A DNA stretch of 31,257 bases from an uncultured Clostridium sp. (GTDB lineage Bacteria; Bacillota; Clostridia; TANB77; CAG-508): the NCBI GenBank assembly GCA_900553015.1, contig USBY01000017.1, forward strand, positions 1 through 31,257, given 5' to 3'. The translations under genes and the position numbers were made by a program. The notes beneath the pieces were generated by a model. It was not told the origin of the DNA. It did not search any database and was given only the letters and a program-made list of their open reading frames with translations. Positions 15,057 to 22,956 of the stretch are shown here, one piece after another. Position 1 is the first letter of the stretch. Each line of letters opens with the position of its first letter.

Positions 15057-16601
15057 TTACATAGCCTTAACTTTTTCTACATATCTCGGAATAAACAATT
15101 GTTGATTTATTTCTAATTTATCCTCATCTTCAATATTGTTAATTTGCTTTATATTTTCCACAGTACTTCTATATTTCTTTGCTATATTCCACAAAGTGTC
15201 TCCAGCTTTAACGAAATATACTACAATACTATATTCTTCTTGATCCTCTAATTCTTTTTCTTCTAGATCTTCTATTATATTAAGTTCAATAGTTTTAAAC
15301 ATCTTTGTACTTATATTTAAGTCTATATTAATTTGAATATTATCAGTTTGTGAAGAAATTTCATATTTTTCTACATCAACCATAATATCTAAATTTTCTT
15401 CGCTCATTCCTTCTAATATATTTAATTCATAATTTATCGGAAATTTAAATTCTTTTTTATCTATACGTGTAACTTCTGTACTCTCATATAAAATATTTAC
15501 ACTTACTTCACCTTCGTAAATAGCTTTAGTTCCTACTATTTTTACATTATTTATGCTACTTGTCGTACTCACATTATAAATTCTACTATTGCTAATTTCT
15601 GAATCAGAAATTTGCTCTTTTAACTGATAGATATCACTTACATTTTGTAAGCCAACCATTGCTTTTACAGTCTTTTGTTTGTATTGAATATTAGAAAAAG
15701 GAGTATATACATCTTGCACAAGTTCTATATCTTTAGTTTCGTAAGAATAGCAACTAATCTCTACTTCTACTTCTAGATATATAGAATTTTCATCAGTATT
15801 ATTTAGTTTTACTAAGATATTTTTCATACAGTACTTAAGTTCACAAATATTTTCTTCTGTAACATTTTCCATATCTATAAATCCCATAATAGGAATTATT
15901 TTTTCTACATAATTTATTTTTCCTTCCTCTGTTAAATATAAAATTTTAACACTAAGCTCTGATTTTACTACAACTTTATTGTAACTTACTTTAAAATCTT
16001 TATTTATTATTCTTACTTCTTTCTTTAAAATTTCCATAATTTTTTCTTCTGAATTAAGTAGTATGTTTTCCTTCGCAATAGCTTTCGTGGTGTTTTTGCC
16101 AACCATAGAATTTAATTGTACTATTTTATTAAGCTTTTGTATTCCAGGAATTCCCTTTATATCTTTTAATATACTTATTCCATCATTTGAATATAATCTT
16201 ACACTTATCTCTATAGTAGCTTTTAAATTAACTTTTCTTCCGTTTAAAACATCACATTCCATATTTTTTAGAACTATATTTGCATCAATATCAGCTTGTG
16301 ATATATTACTATCTATTTCTAAAAATTCGGAAAAATCTATATTACTATTAAGCCCCCTTATAAGTTCATCACCACTATCAACTAGATATATAATGTTACT
16401 ATCTATTGTTCCATCTATTTTTACCCTTCCATTTATTATTTCTTTTTTATATATACAAACATTTCCACTTAAATCTATTGGTTTTACAATATCTGGTTTA
16501 ATATCTGGAACTATTATAGAACTTTCTAAAGTAATTTCTTTTTTCTTCCCTTCTATAAGTCTATTAACACATAAGTTGTCTTGTAAAACTTCTATACTCA
16601 T
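15057..16601 (-). CDS. SipL-like spore coat morphogenetic protein (DUF3794/SPOCS + LysM)
   Basis: A 514-residue protein with repeated DUF3794/SPOCS domains and a C-terminal LysM near residues 461-505 (YFVKAGDTLWNIAKKY). This architecture and length match Clostridioides difficile SipL, whose LysM domain binds SpoIVA so the coat attaches to the forespore; it is the clostridial counterpart of SpoVID. Typical DUF3794 phrases appear near the start (LESSIIVPDIKPDIVKP), with further related modules in the middle. AAGGAGG lies six bases before the ATG. It heads a pair with yunB. No SpoIVA is in the window. Confidence 0.88.
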   Translation of the reverse strand: MSIEVLQDNLCVNRLIEGKKKEITLESSIIVPDIKPDIVKPIDLSGNVCIYKKEIINGRVKIDGTIDSNIIYLVDSGDELIRGLNSNIDFSEFLEIDSNISQADIDANIVLKNMECDVLNGRKVNLKATIEISVRLYSNDGISILKDIKGIPGIQKLNKIVQLNSMVGKNTTKAIAKENILLNSEEKIMEILKKEVRIINKDFKVSYNKVVVKSELSVKILYLTEEGKINYVEKIIPIMGFIDMENVTEENICELKYCMKNILVKLNNTDENSIYLEVEVEISCYSYETKDIELVQDVYTPFSNIQYKQKTVKAMVGLQNVSDIYQLKEQISDSEISNSRIYNVSTTSSINNVKIVGTKAIYEGEVSVNILYESTEVTRIDKKEFKFPINYELNILEGMSEENLDIMVDVEKYEISSQTDNIQINIDLNISTKMFKTIELNIIEDLEEKELEDQEEYSIVVYFVKAGDTLWNIAKKYRSTVENIKQINNIEDEDKLEINQQLFIPRYVEKVKAM

Positions 16602-16640
16602 TTTTTACCTCCTTTTCTTTTTTATATTTATATGAAAGAG

Positions 16641-16670
16641 GCAAAAAAAAATTCCTATTTCTAGGAATTT
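16641..16670 (-). terminator. Intrinsic terminator of veg
   Basis: AAATTCCTA/TAGGAATTT (16649-16657 with 16662-16670) with a 4-base loop, followed by T residues on the minus strand. Confidence 0.85.
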
Positions 16671-16714
16671 TCATTTATCTTTAACCAATTTTATTTATAA
16701 TCTTTATCGCTTGA

Positions 16715-17014
16715 TTATAAATCCATCTTTTTGCTTGGCTTTTTATCTTCTGCTGGTGGTATTAATGGACTATATTCTTGCCCATCAAACACTTGAACTT
16801 CTACAGTTCTTGTTAAGATATCTGTGTAACTATAAGTTACATTTCTATCATTTTCTTCATATTTTACTATAAAAATATTTGGATAGGCTTTTTCTATTGT
16901 GGCTTCCTTTTCAAAAGTCCTGCTTCTGCCTAAAGATCCTTTTACAATGATCTTTTGACCAACTTTTCCATCAATATCTGTTTTTAGATTTGTTATATCA
17001 TCTCTACAAATCAT
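16715..17014 (-). CDS. veg: Veg family protein
   Basis: A 99-residue Veg protein (DUF1021). B. subtilis Veg promotes biofilm matrix expression and is one of the most strongly transcribed vegetative genes. Family features are the N-terminal DITNLKTDIDGKVGQKI, GRSRTFEKEATIEKAYPNIFIV and VTYSYTDILTRTVEV. The last 20 residues, rich in Pro, Lys and Asp, are longer than the B. subtilis form. AGGTGA supports the start. It lies directly downstream of yabG, the same order as in Bacillus. A near-perfect SigA promoter precedes it. Confidence 0.93.
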   Translation of the reverse strand: MICRDDITNLKTDIDGKVGQKIIVKGSLGRSRTFEKEATIEKAYPNIFIVKYEENDRNVTYSYTDILTRTVEVQVFDGQEYSPLIPPAEDKKPSKKMDL

Positions 17015-17043
17015 TTCATCACCTACTTTTCAAAACTGAATTA

Positions 17044-17072
17044 ATTATATCAGTTTTGTCGAACAGTGTCAA
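17044..17072 (-). promoter_or_regulatory. Strong SigA promoter of veg
   Basis: TTGACA (17067-17072) and TATAAT (17044-17049), both perfect, are separated by 17 bases on the minus strand. This fits the well-known strength of the veg promoter in Bacillus. Confidence 0.88.
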
Positions 17073-17100
17073 AACGGTGTACCTCATGTCTATCAACGGT

Positions 17101-17121
17101 TTTGCCTCATATATAGGCAAA
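17101..17121. repeat. Small hairpin between yabG and veg
   Basis: TTTGCCT and AGGCAAA flank a 7-base loop. No T-run follows on the minus strand, so it is at best a weak yabG terminator. Confidence 0.4.
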
Positions 17122-17143
17122 TATTAACCCTCTTTTTGTTAAT

Positions 17144-17183
17144 GTTACATTTGTGTTACATTTAAGTTACATTGATGTTACTT
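17144..17183. repeat. Four 11-bp direct repeats, iteron or Pho-box-like
   Basis: GTTAC starts at 17144, 17155, 17166 and 17177, an exact 11-base period, with each unit close to GTTACATTTNN. The array begins inside the last codons of yabG and ends about 70 bases upstream of the veg -35 box. Confidence 0.6.
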
Positions 17184-17967
17184 TTTGTTTTTTTCCCTTT
17201 GCACCAATCCCACCTACTCCATCTTTTCCATCTCTTAAATCATCTGCAATGTCATTTATCGTCACATAATAATCACAATCTGTAGTTGCGATTTTTTCTG
17301 CAACTATTAGTGGGTCAGCAAAATCTAATAATACCCTAGCTGGTGAAGATGCAAAATTTGCACCTGCTGCCATAAGTGCTTCAAAATAGCTCTGGCATGC
17401 CCCTGCAAATATAACTAAATTTTTCCCATATTCATGTTCTCTTGCTCGTTTTACTGTATTTACAAAAAACCTAGAATTCATATAATTATATATATCACTA
17501 TAATTTCTTCCTTTTTTTATCATTCCATCATGTCCTGTTATTACTAATATATCTGGTTTATACTTTGAAAGTAAGTCTTTTATCACATATTCTTGCTTTT
17601 CTTCTGGTACAAATTTTACCACAGCATTTAGACCTAACTTTTTATAATATTTATATGATTTTTCCATATATCGTTTATCACCATCAAGATGAACTATTTT
17701 TCCAGTTTTCATATTATTATACGAATTTTTTCTACTATAAATTCGCTTTTCTAATATTTTATTTCTTTCTTCTATATACTTATTAACATATCCTCTATCA
17801 ACTAGTTCTAGCTCAGATACAGGTACTTTCTCTATAATTCTAATGCACAAACCTTTTAAAATAGCTATTTTCTTCCTTTTCTCTGAAATTATTTTCTCTA
17901 CCACAAATATAATCTCCTTATTACCAGTTTTTCTTACAACGCTACTTCCTTTTTTTATTTTGTTCAT
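17167..17967 (-). CDS. yabG: Sporulation-specific peptidase YabG
   Basis: A 266-residue YabG protease, made in the mother cell, which trims spore coat and cortex-associated proteins. The likely catalytic His146 is in VITGHDG and the Cys191 in AGACQSYFEA, the two conserved sites of the family. The N-terminal IKKGSSVVRK and later SSPARVLLDFADPL are also typical. An in-frame GTG at 17976 is possible, but it overlaps the AGGTGAT ribosome site that serves the ATG at 17967, so the ATG is chosen. A SigK-like promoter lies just upstream. The C-terminal codons run into an 11-bp repeat array. Adjacent to veg as in Bacillus. Confidence 0.92.
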   Translation of the reverse strand: MNKIKKGSSVVRKTGNKEIIFVVEKIISEKRKKIAILKGLCIRIIEKVPVSELELVDRGYVNKYIEERNKILEKRIYSRKNSYNNMKTGKIVHLDGDKRYMEKSYKYYKKLGLNAVVKFVPEEKQEYVIKDLLSKYKPDILVITGHDGMIKKGRNYSDIYNYMNSRFFVNTVKRAREHEYGKNLVIFAGACQSYFEALMAAGANFASSPARVLLDFADPLIVAEKIATTDCDYYVTINDIADDLRDGKDGVGGIGAKGKKQKVTSM

Positions 17968-17982
17968 TACTATCACCTAGTA

Positions 17983-18010
17983 TATTTTATGTAATAACAT
18001 ATATGCTTGT
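17983..18010 (-). promoter_or_regulatory. SigK-like promoter of yabG
   Basis: CATAAAATA (17983-17991) fits the SigK -10 pattern CATANNNTA, and ACA (18008-18010) lies 16 bases upstream at the -35 position, both on the minus strand. B. subtilis yabG is known to be SigK-dependent. Confidence 0.55.
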
Positions 18011-18023
18011 GATGTATTTTATG

Positions 18024-18052
18024 TTGACTTCATTGGTAAAAAATGTTATAAT
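18024..18052 (+). promoter_or_regulatory. SigA promoter of the secreted hydrolase
   Basis: TTGACT (18024-18029) and TATAAT (18047-18052) with a 17-base spacer, about 60 bases before the start codon. Confidence 0.75.
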
Positions 18053-18111
18053 TTATGCAGCTTAAAATAGTTAACATAATTTTAAGTAATATTTATATTA
18101 GGGGGATTTTT

Positions 18112-19548
18112 ATGAGAAAAAAATTTTTATTTCATAAAACATTATCAATTATCTTAATAGTACTTTTTATCACATTGTTTACATTTAGTAGTGTACAAGC
18201 TTATTCAAGTTACAAGTATAATGATTACATGAACATAATCTTTCAAGATGAACAGTATTTTGACAGAAATAATTACAAAAATTTCTTAAATATTTTTAAT
18301 TCTTATACAAAAGGTTTAAATTTTAATTCAGATTATAATACTATCAAAAAACAAATGATAACTAAAGTTTTACAACTTAGGAAAAATTATCCTAATTCTG
18401 CAACAGTTTCTAATATTTCCAATAAACTTTTAAATAAAATTATAAATGATAACTCAAATAATTCACAAAATTTAATTCAGAATATATTAAATGAAATAAC
18501 ATCATTATTTAATTCATCTATAGTAATGATGGTTCCAGATGAAACGGTTACAATAGATTCAACAACTGCAACTAAACTTGCAGGAGACAAATATAATGTA
18601 GAATTAAGTGCTAATATTTACTATGCTAATGATTTAAATTCTGATGGTACACCTCAATCCAATAAATGGGTTGTTTTAGTACATGGTTTCATGATGAATG
18701 GTCAAGCTATAACAGATGCACTTGGTGAAATGTATTTAGAACAAGGATATAATATATTAGCTCCTGATTTAAGAGGATCTGGTAATACAAGTGGTAGTAA
18801 TGGAATGGGATATCTAGAAAGCTTAGATGTTTTTGATTGGCTAACATATCTTAACACTAGATATTCAAATAATTGTAGCCAAATATTAGTTCATGGTGTA
18901 TCTTTAGGTGGTGCAACAACATTATTTTTATCTGGTCTAGAAGTAGATGGTCAAACAATAAAAGATAAGAATGTAATCGGTTTAGTTGATGACTGCGGAT
19001 ATACTTCAATGACAGGAATAATTAAAGACTTATTAAATACTGTTGGTGATTCTGAATTAGTATCTATGATATTAGGTATTTTTGATAAAAATAATTTAAG
19101 TGATATTCTTACAGATGAGCAAATAAAAGAATTCTTAATAAACACAGTTGGTGTAGGTTTAACAGAAGAAAATTTTGATGAAAGACAAGATGCTATAAAT
19201 AGCTTAAGAAAATGTGAAGTTCCATTGCTTATAATTCATGGTACAAATGATACTACAGTACCATTTAAAAATAGTGACACAGTATATAATGAAGCAATGA
19301 AAATTTCATCTATTCCGTATGTGCAAAGATTTATAGCTGATGGTGAGCCTCATGCATTCATAGTGGTTGGTAACCAATATAATGTTTATGAAGGTCATGT
19401 TCATAACTTTATAAAAGAAGCAGAATCTATCGCAGCAGGTAATACTTCTGATAAAGAATCAAATTATGAACAGGAAGAAGAAGAGCAATCTTCATTATGG
19501 GATAATATAATTAAAACATTAGTACTATTTAAAGATATGCTATTTTAA
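18112..19548 (+). CDS. Secreted alpha/beta hydrolase
   Basis: A 478-residue alpha/beta-hydrolase with a classical signal peptide (MRKKFLFHKT, hydrophobic core, cleavage expected after VQA at residue 30). The catalytic triad is readable: Ser264 in HGVSLGG, Asp380 in HGTNDTTVP and His414 in GEPHAF. The oxyanion-hole region is VLVHGFMMNG near 188-197. Residues 31-140 form an Asn- and Tyr-rich region of unknown function. The C-terminus has an acidic stretch and a short hydrophobic end. GGGGGA six bases upstream supports this start over an in-frame ATG at 18055. Substrate is unknown; esterase or S33-type peptidase activity are both possible. Monocistronic, with its own promoter and terminator. Confidence 0.88.
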   Translation: MRKKFLFHKTLSIILIVLFITLFTFSSVQAYSSYKYNDYMNIIFQDEQYFDRNNYKNFLNIFNSYTKGLNFNSDYNTIKKQMITKVLQLRKNYPNSATVSNISNKLLNKIINDNSNNSQNLIQNILNEITSLFNSSIVMMVPDETVTIDSTTATKLAGDKYNVELSANIYYANDLNSDGTPQSNKWVVLVHGFMMNGQAITDALGEMYLEQGYNILAPDLRGSGNTSGSNGMGYLESLDVFDWLTYLNTRYSNNCSQILVHGVSLGGATTLFLSGLEVDGQTIKDKNVIGLVDDCGYTSMTGIIKDLLNTVGDSELVSMILGIFDKNNLSDILTDEQIKEFLINTVGVGLTEENFDERQDAINSLRKCEVPLLIIHGTNDTTVPFKNSDTVYNEAMKISSIPYVQRFIADGEPHAFIVVGNQYNVYEGHVHNFIKEAESIAAGNTSDKESNYEQEEEEQSSLWDNIIKTLVLFKDMLF

Positions 19549-19560
19549 TAATAGTTAAAT

Positions 19561-19590
19561 AAAAAAGCGCCTAAAAGCGCTTTTTTATTT
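19561..19590 (+). terminator. Bidirectional intrinsic terminator
   Basis: AAAAAAGCGC and GCGCTTTTTT flank a 6-base loop (19561-19586). It serves the hydrolase on the plus strand and the FHA-ABC gene on the minus strand. Confidence 0.9.
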
Positions 19591-19602
19591 TATTATATTA
19601 AC

Positions 19603-21942
19603 TTACATATTCTTATTAACATTTTTCCTTAATACAAAATAACTTGCTAACATCAAAACAGCAGTCATTAATAAGATAATTCCTATAACTTCTATCATAT
19701 GTTCTGTTGTAAATGTAAAATAATTCTCTGGCTCTATTTCTATTAATGGATTAATTGTTTGGGCTATATGTGTAAGGTCATTCAAGTTTACACTTGTTCC
19801 TAATGCTTCAACAGTCCATCTACATAGTACAAAATTAGATACAAAATCTGTTATTCCATCTAATTTGAATAGCATTCCTGAATATAATAGCTGAGGAACT
19901 AATATAAGTGGTATTACTGACATAGCTATATTGGAATTTTTTACTACAGCTGAAATGAATAAACCTGTTGAAGCAGCTGCTAATATTGATAAAAATGAAA
20001 CCAATTGTATATCCCAATATCCGTCAATCAGAATACTATGTTCTGAACTACCAACTATTTTTTGAAAAATTCCAACTAATAATGTTGCCTGTATAAATGC
20101 TATTATTCCCTGAACTATAAATTTCGATAGCAAATATGAAGATAATTTTAAATCTGCCATATGTTCTTTCTGCAAAATTACCTTTTCTTTACATATTTCT
20201 TGTACAGAATTTAAAAGTCCCAGCCATATAGAGGCACATCCAATAGAAAACATTATCGCCTTAGTGTCATCATAACTAGAATATATATCTTCACTTGCAA
20301 CCATTGCCAATAAGATTGCAACTACTGGAGCTTGTGCAATTAATAAAAATAATTGCTGAAAATCATTTGTAATCAATTTTATATATCTAGAAATTAAAAT
20401 CATTAATTGTCTAAAAAAAGATTTCTTTTTCTTTTTTATTTTTGTTCTCTCTTCTACCTCTTCTTCTACATTTACCGTTTCTTCTATATTTTTAAATTTA
20501 TTATACCAAAGTTCTACATCTTCATTTAGTAATGTATATATATCTACAAAATCGTCAACTCCAAAAAATTCTAAGGCTTCTTTTGGTCTTCCAAAAAAGC
20601 ATAACTTACCACCTTTACTAAAAAAAGCAACTTTATCACATAAATGTAAATTTAGTGTATTATGTGTAACTAATATAACTGTTTTTCCCATTTCTGCCAT
20701 TTTTCTTAAAGTTAACATTATACTTCTTTCTGTGCCAGGATCTAATCCACTTGTTGGTTCATCCAAGAAAAATAGGTTTGGGTCAGCAATCAGTTCTACT
20801 GCAATACTAGCTCTTTTTCTTTGTCCACCACTTAATTGCCTTATATATGAGTTTTCTAGCTCTGTAAGTTGAACAATTTCCAAAACTTCTTTTATTCTAA
20901 TATTGCGTTCTTTTCTTGTTGTATTATCAGGCATTCTTAATTTCGCTGCATACTGTAATGTATCATGCAAAGTTAAATTAGAATATACTATATCCTCTTG
21001 TGGTACATAGCCAATATTATATTTTAGTTCATCATAATTATCATATAAATTCTCACCATTTATTAGTACTCTTCCACTTGTTGGTCTATCTACACCACTT
21101 ATACATTTCATAAAAGTTGATTTACCTGCTCCTGATCCTCCTACAAATGCAACAAATTCGGATGGCTTAATTGTCATACTTGTATGTGAAGCAATTTCTT
21201 GTGTTTTAAATTTTACACGAACTCTTTTTACGATATCTATAGCATCAACTTGCACTCCAGACTCTGAAAGTTGATAAATTAACTTATCTCCAAATACTAC
21301 AATTTTAGAATTTCCAATTAAAATTACATCTAAATTTTCTATTTTTTTATTTTTCGAAGGTAATATTTTTTTCCTATTTATATAAATACCATTTAAACTA
21401 CCTTCATCTGCTATTGTTATATTATTTCTAAAATAATATATACTTGCATGCTTTTTTGCGATTCCTTTTGATGGTAATACAATATCATTATTTTTTTCAC
21501 TGCCTAGTGTATTTCTACCAAGTTTTAATGAATATTCTTTCCATTCATTTAAGTTTCTTCCTATTGACATTACTATTAATATTCCTTTAGTAGGATCATT
21601 GTCTTGGCTATTAATTTTTATATAACTACCTTCAGATAAATAAATTTCATCAAATATTCGATTATCTGTTCCCTTCATAAATATACCTTTTGTAGTATTA
21701 ACTGCGAGAACTCCATATTCAGTTATTTCAAAATATCCTTGTCTAGTAGCAATAATATCTGAAGAAATAGTAATATCATTATTCTTTCCATTACCAAATG
21801 TAATTAATTTTTTATTTAATTTACTAATATTAATGGTTTTTATTCCACTATCATCAAAAATAGTTAAAAAATAATTTTCTCCGCTTTTTGTCTTATGCTT
21901 AAACCCCTTTAAATCTTTTGTTTCTTCATTTTTTAATTTCAT
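19603..21942 (-). CDS. ABC transporter with two FHA domains fused to ATPase and permease
   Basis: A 779-residue half-transporter of the ABCG-like type (ATPase before membrane domain). Two FHA-like modules lead: about residues 45-110 (GNGKNNDITI) and 140-215 (LGRNTLGSEKNNDIVL, HASIYY, GSLNGIYIN); FHA domains bind phosphothreonine peptides. The ATPase has Walker A GGSGAGKST (268-276), signature LSGGQ (370-374), Walker B LFFLDEP (390-396) and His427. A charged linker (EEEVEERTKIKKKKK) leads to about six membrane segments from residue 530 onward. AAGGGAG precedes the ATG. It lies 62 bases downstream of spoIIID. No Ser/Thr kinase is in the window. Cargo is unknown. Confidence 0.9.
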   Translation of the reverse strand: MKLKNEETKDLKGFKHKTKSGENYFLTIFDDSGIKTINISKLNKKLITFGNGKNNDITISSDIIATRQGYFEITEYGVLAVNTTKGIFMKGTDNRIFDEIYLSEGSYIKINSQDNDPTKGILIVMSIGRNLNEWKEYSLKLGRNTLGSEKNNDIVLPSKGIAKKHASIYYFRNNITIADEGSLNGIYINRKKILPSKNKKIENLDVILIGNSKIVVFGDKLIYQLSESGVQVDAIDIVKRVRVKFKTQEIASHTSMTIKPSEFVAFVGGSGAGKSTFMKCISGVDRPTSGRVLINGENLYDNYDELKYNIGYVPQEDIVYSNLTLHDTLQYAAKLRMPDNTTRKERNIRIKEVLEIVQLTELENSYIRQLSGGQRKRASIAVELIADPNLFFLDEPTSGLDPGTERSIMLTLRKMAEMGKTVILVTHNTLNLHLCDKVAFFSKGGKLCFFGRPKEALEFFGVDDFVDIYTLLNEDVELWYNKFKNIEETVNVEEEVEERTKIKKKKKSFFRQLMILISRYIKLITNDFQQLFLLIAQAPVVAILLAMVASEDIYSSYDDTKAIMFSIGCASIWLGLLNSVQEICKEKVILQKEHMADLKLSSYLLSKFIVQGIIAFIQATLLVGIFQKIVGSSEHSILIDGYWDIQLVSFLSILAAASTGLFISAVVKNSNIAMSVIPLILVPQLLYSGMLFKLDGITDFVSNFVLCRWTVEALGTSVNLNDLTHIAQTINPLIEIEPENYFTFTTEHMIEVIGIILLMTAVLMLASYFVLRKNVNKNM

Positions 21943-22004
21943 CTTTTGCTCCCTTGAATTTTCCTATGTATATGATAACATTCATTTTTATATCTTTCAA
22001 TATT

Positions 22005-22274
22005 TTATCCTACTTTATCTTCCCTAATGTGGCTGTATTTAAGTTTTGTAGCCATTCCCCCTCTTATGTGTCTTTCAGCTTTATTTTTGTCTAGGATTTT
22101 TCTTACCTCCTTTGCTAAAACTGGGTTTATCTTTAGTAATCTTTCACTTAAGTCTTTGTGCACTGTACTTTTACTTATTCCAAATTTAGAAGCTGCACCT
22201 CTTACTGTATCTTTTGAATTTATAATATAATGTGCAAGTTCTATTGCACGTTTTTCTATTGATAGATTTTTCAT
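22005..22274 (-). CDS. spoIIID: Sporulation transcription regulator SpoIIID
   Basis: An 89-residue SpoIIID, the small DNA-binding protein that adjusts SigE-dependent gene expression in the mother cell. The helix-turn-helix lies in TVRGAASKFGISKSTVHKDL. The rest (INPVLAKEVRKILDKNKAERHIRGG and ATKLKY) matches the family closely. The frame opens at 22289, but I place the start at 22274 (MKNLSIEKRA): the GGGGG ribosome site lies between the two ATGs. The FHA-ABC transporter follows 62 bases downstream. Upstream lies a GAATAC/GTATTC inverted repeat (22292-22315). Confidence 0.95.
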   Translation of the reverse strand: MKNLSIEKRAIELAHYIINSKDTVRGAASKFGISKSTVHKDLSERLLKINPVLAKEVRKILDKNKAERHIRGGMATKLKYSHIREDKVG

Positions 22275-22291
22275 AAAGAAAACCCCCATGT

Positions 22292-22315
22292 GAATACTTT
22301 TGTTAAAATGTATTC
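22292..22315. repeat. Inverted repeat upstream of spoIIID
   Basis: GAATAC (22292-22297) and GTATTC (22310-22315) flank 12 bases. On the minus strand AATACATT in this region resembles a SigE -10 box (CATACANT), but I found no convincing -35. Confidence 0.35.
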
Positions 22316-22363
22316 ATTTAGGGGTTGTATTAGAACTTAATTATTAATGCTCTTATTTTTATT

Positions 22364-22951
22364 TTAAGACTTACAAATAATATTCATTGTATTGACAAAG
22401 TTTTCTCTTACTTCAATTTCGTTTGAGTTTTTTAATATTTTTATATAATCTTTCAAATAGTTTTTTAATCTTTCGTTCATCTCTATTATATCTAAGCTAA
22501 TTCCACCATCATCTTTAATAGTAATTAAATTTTTTAATCCATATGTAAGCCCACACATATGGTCTGTTGCTCCTGAATGCACTAATCCACATCTAATATT
22601 TTTGTATATTGTAACTGCATCAGTTTCTGCATTAGGACCATCCAACAAAAAGTCTTTTAAGAAATTTACAAATCTTCTGCGTTGCTTATTTGGAGCATAC
22701 CTAAATCTTGCAAAAGTATCAATTAATGAACACTCCAATGTCATAATTGCAAAACCACATTTTATCATTTCTTTTTTATTACGCTTATTCATTAATTTTT
22801 TGATTGCATAGAAATATCTACTCTCTATTCTACTCTTAAAAATATCTATTGCTTTATTCCAAACTTTTGTTGTGCTATTTATGTTAAAATCTAATTCTAA
22901 ATAATCCTCATATTTATATTTATCTGATATATATGTTTCTTTTGGTTTCAT
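22364..22951 (-). CDS. Uncharacterised protein with R-x4-H (HEPN-like) motif
   Basis: A 195-residue, mostly helical protein I cannot name. IYKNIRCGLVHSGATD (R120 to H125) has the R-x4-H arrangement of HEPN-domain ribonucleases and related folds, preceded by helices as expected. The middle region, NKRNKKEMIKCGFAIMTLECSLIDTFARF, looks like a helix-rich core. No signal peptide or membrane segment is seen. It starts five bases after the GGDEF gene's stop and has only a weak GAG ribosome site, so it is probably coupled to that gene. No obvious antitoxin partner lies beside it. Assignment to HEPN is inference from one motif. Confidence 0.7.
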   Translation of the reverse strand: MKPKETYISDKYKYEDYLELDFNINSTTKVWNKAIDIFKSRIESRYFYAIKKLMNKRNKKEMIKCGFAIMTLECSLIDTFARFRYAPNKQRRRFVNFLKDFLLDGPNAETDAVTIYKNIRCGLVHSGATDHMCGLTYGLKNLITIKDDGGISLDIIEMNERLKNYLKDYIKILKNSNEIEVRENFVNTMNIICKS

Positions 22952-22956
22952 TTATA

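Noticed and set aside
17101..17121. Terminator of yabG
   Set aside because: The stem is short and no T-run follows on the minus strand, so I list it only as a hairpin.
22364..22951. Toxin-antitoxin module based on the R-x4-H protein
   Set aside because: No small antitoxin-like partner or nucleotidyltransferase lies beside it; it belongs to the GGDEF operon instead.
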